Source: JANMQK01 sp031370485 (lineage in GTDB: Bacteria > Acidobacteriota > Polarisedimenticolia > Gp22-AA2). Taken from it: a stretch of DNA of 15,744 nucleotides. The notes under the pieces were generated by a model. The model was not told where the DNA came from. It searched no databases and saw nothing but the letters and a program-made list of their open reading frames with translations. This document shows, in pieces, positions 14,433 to 15,744 of this stretch (position 1 is the first letter of the stretch; every line of letters begins with the position of its first letter). A program made the translations under genes and the position numbers. The stretch is taken from positions 1 through 15,744 of the forward strand of contig JANMQK010000202.1 in NCBI GenBank assembly GCA_031370485.1, in the 5' to 3' direction.

Positions 14433-15550
14433 CGGGACACCCCGCGGCGGGCCGCCCGGAACTCACGCCGGGCGGCCTCGAGGATCCCGCGATCGGACAG
14501 CACCTCGAAGGCGGTGAACGCCAGCGCTCGCGCCGCGACGAGAAGCCCCGCCCGGCCCCGGGGACCCCCGGCATGCAGGGCGAAGCGCCTGGAGTGCAGC
14601 GGGGCGCCGGCCGGAGCGACCGCGACGAACGGATGGATCGAGGGCACGACCTGACTGACGTTGCCCATGTCGAGCGATCCCATCTGCTTGCGGGGCGTGT
14701 CGACGGTGCGCCGCCCGGCGACCGCGAGCTCCTTCTTGAAGAGGTCCGCGAGCGTTACGTTGGTCAGCATGTCGGCGTAGCGGCGATCGAGCCAGCGGAC
14801 GGACGCGCGGGCGCCGCTCCTGCGCGCCACCGCCGAGACGGCCCGCAGCACCCCGCGCTCGACATTCTTCAGGGCAGGCAGGTTGCGGGCGCGCAGCGTG
14901 AACCGGCCGACCGCCCGATCGGGGACGATATTGGCGCGCTTCCCCCCCTCCAGGATGACCCCGGGCATCCGGACCTCTTTCGGCAGCCTTTGCTTCAGCC
15001 GTTCGATCTCGTCGAACAGATCGATGAGCGCCCGGAGCGCATTGATTCCCTTTTCGGGAGCGGCGACGGCGTGGGCGGCCTTGCCGTGGAAGACAACCTC
15101 GAGGGAATGGCAGGCGAGCGATGTCGTGTAGACGCGATCCTCGATCGCGGGGTGGAACATCAGCGCGGCGTCGATCCGCCGGAACACCCCCCCGTCGACC
15201 ATGACGACCTTCCCGCCGATGGTCTCCTCCGCCGGCGTGCCGACGACCACGACCTCTCCCCGGAGGTCGCGGATGACCCGCCCGAGGGCGGCTCCCGCGC
15301 CCGCCGCGGCGGCGCCGATCAGGTTATGGCCGCAGGCATGGCCCAGCCCCGGCAGGGCGTCATACTCCGCCAGGAAGGCCACCCGGGGTCCCCCGGCTCT
15401 GCCACGCTTGCGGGCCACGAAGGCGGTCTTGAGACCCGCCACCCCCCGCCTCACCGAGAACCCTTCCCGCCTGAGGAACCGGGCGAGCAGGTCCGAGGAG
15501 CGTACCTCCTCGAGGCTCAGCTCGGGATGCGCGTGCAGGGCGCGGCTCAA
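14429..15550 (-). CDS. M20-family amidohydrolase/peptidase (AbgB or ACY1L2-like), start uncertain
   Basis: A zinc-dependent amidohydrolase with the M20 fold. It shows HAHPELSLEE at the very N-terminus, the metal loop HACGHNLIG (71-79), the catalytic EE pair in GTPAEETIGGK (E108, E109), H133 in MFHPA, a lid/dimerisation domain (about 145-255) and the last metal His in APLHSRRF (H319). Relatives hydrolyse N-acyl amino acids, p-aminobenzoyl-glutamate or dipeptides; the substrate is not predictable here. The only standard-type start in frame is TTG at 15550, giving 373 residues. Upstream the frame stays open to 15674 and encodes a plausible helix (RRRLAAELRRLAP) that resembles the missing M20 N-terminal helix, yet it has no ATG, GTG or TTG. 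It overlaps the LD-carboxypeptidase gene by four bases. Confidence 0.85.
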   Translation of the reverse strand: MSRALHAHPELSLEEVRSSDLLARFLRREGFSVRRGVAGLKTAFVARKRGRAGGPRVAFLAEYDALPGLGHACGHNLIGAAAAGAGAALGRVIRDLRGEVVVVGTPAEETIGGKVVMVDGGVFRRIDAALMFHPAIEDRVYTTSLACHSLEVVFHGKAAHAVAAPEKGINALRALIDLFDEIERLKQRLPKEVRMPGVILEGGKRANIVPDRAVGRFTLRARNLPALKNVERGVLRAVSAVARRSGARASVRWLDRRYADMLTNVTLADLFKKELAVAGRRTVDTPRKQMGSLDMGNVSQVVPSIHPFVAVAPAGAPLHSRRFALHAGGPRGRAGLLVAARALAFTAFEVLSDRGILEAARREFRAARRGVSR

Positions 15551-15617
15551 CGCGCAGGTGGCGGGGGCGAGCCGCCTGAGCTCGGCGGCGAGGCGGCGGC
15601 GGTCTCCTGGGTGGGAC

Positions 15618-15744
15618 GGGCCGGAGTGATCCGTAAGCCGAATCCTGTTGCCGCCCTTGCGGGCGGCCGATGGTCATTCCTCTACCCCCGCGGTCTCCCG
15701 CGGGGGCGACGGCACCACCTTGCGAGCGGCTTGCGCCGCGCTCC
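15618..15744 (-). ncRNA. rnpB: RNase P RNA, 3' part (5' end outside window)
   Basis: Read on the minus strand, the conserved 3' core of bacterial RNase P RNA is present in order: TAGAGGAATGACC (around 15683-15671), then a hairpin GCCGCCC-GCAA-GGGCGGC (15667-15650) that fits helix P18 with a GNRA loop, then ACAGGATTCGGCTTAC (15648-15633), the 3' strand of helix P4 region, and a short tail GGATCACTCCGG. Upstream are two more GNRA-capped hairpins: CCCCCGCGG-GAGA-CCGCGGGGG (15706-15685) and GCGGC-GCAA-GCCGC (15739-15726). The RNA is the catalytic subunit that trims tRNA 5' leaders. The 3' end is approximate. The M20 gene follows immediately. Confidence 0.88.

Noticed and set aside
1..15744. CRISPR arrays, tRNA genes, insertion sequences, toxin-antitoxin or defence modules
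   Set aside because: No regularly spaced repeats, cloverleaf sequences, transposase motifs or defence-family domains were seen.

Overview
This is a GC-rich bacterial chromosome segment holding mostly housekeeping genes. Outer-membrane TonB-dependent receptor, RseP, LD-carboxypeptidase and pseudopilin genes point to a Gram-negative envelope. The GWxTD-domain protein, the Acidobacteria-style receptor barrel and a GspH/FimT pseudopilin next to a ComEA-like protein make Acidobacteriota, or a related deep-branching GC-rich lineage, the best guess. That is inference, because no rRNA or species marker is fully present.

Layout. Bases 3-1874 (+) are the 3' part of a TonB-dependent receptor gene that starts outside the window. 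It converges on a minus-strand pair, comEA-like (2470-2772) and a type II/IV pseudopilin (1871-2473). The receptor and pilin stop codons share one CTAG palindrome. Upstream of comEA lies a 396-base gap (2773-3168) with an elaborate nested inverted-repeat structure at 2820-2928 followed by T6. It matches no RNA family I recognise and is the most novel-looking element here.

From 11868 down to 3169 runs a long minus-strand gene train: truA, galE, (small gap), uppS, cdsA, dxr, rseP, a class-V aminotransferase and serA. Most junctions overlap by 4 bases (NTGA) or abut. The core uppS-cdsA-dxr-rseP is the widely conserved isoprenoid/undecaprenyl/phospholipid/site-2-protease block. Here it is extended by a two-gene serine-biosynthesis unit, in which the aminotransferase probably supplies the SerC step for SerA. 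The 155-base intergenic region 11869-12023 drives divergent transcription: a palindromic -10 (CATTATAATG) beside truA, and a near-consensus sigma70 promoter (TTGACG-17-TATAAT) for a plus-strand GWxTD-domain exported protein (12024-13508).

That gene converges on a second minus-strand pair: an S66 LD-carboxypeptidase (13521-14432) and an M20 amidohydrolase (14429-15550). At the right edge (about 15618-15744, minus strand) is the 3' part of the RNase P RNA gene rnpB, with its conserved 3' core sequences and GNRA-capped hairpins. The M20 gene starts right behind it with no ATG or GTG start available.

I found no CRISPR array, tRNA, transposase, toxin-antitoxin or defence module. The points worth a second look are the comEA leader structure, the divergent promoter region, the CTG-start pilin, the M20 start and the compact rnpB 3' domain.
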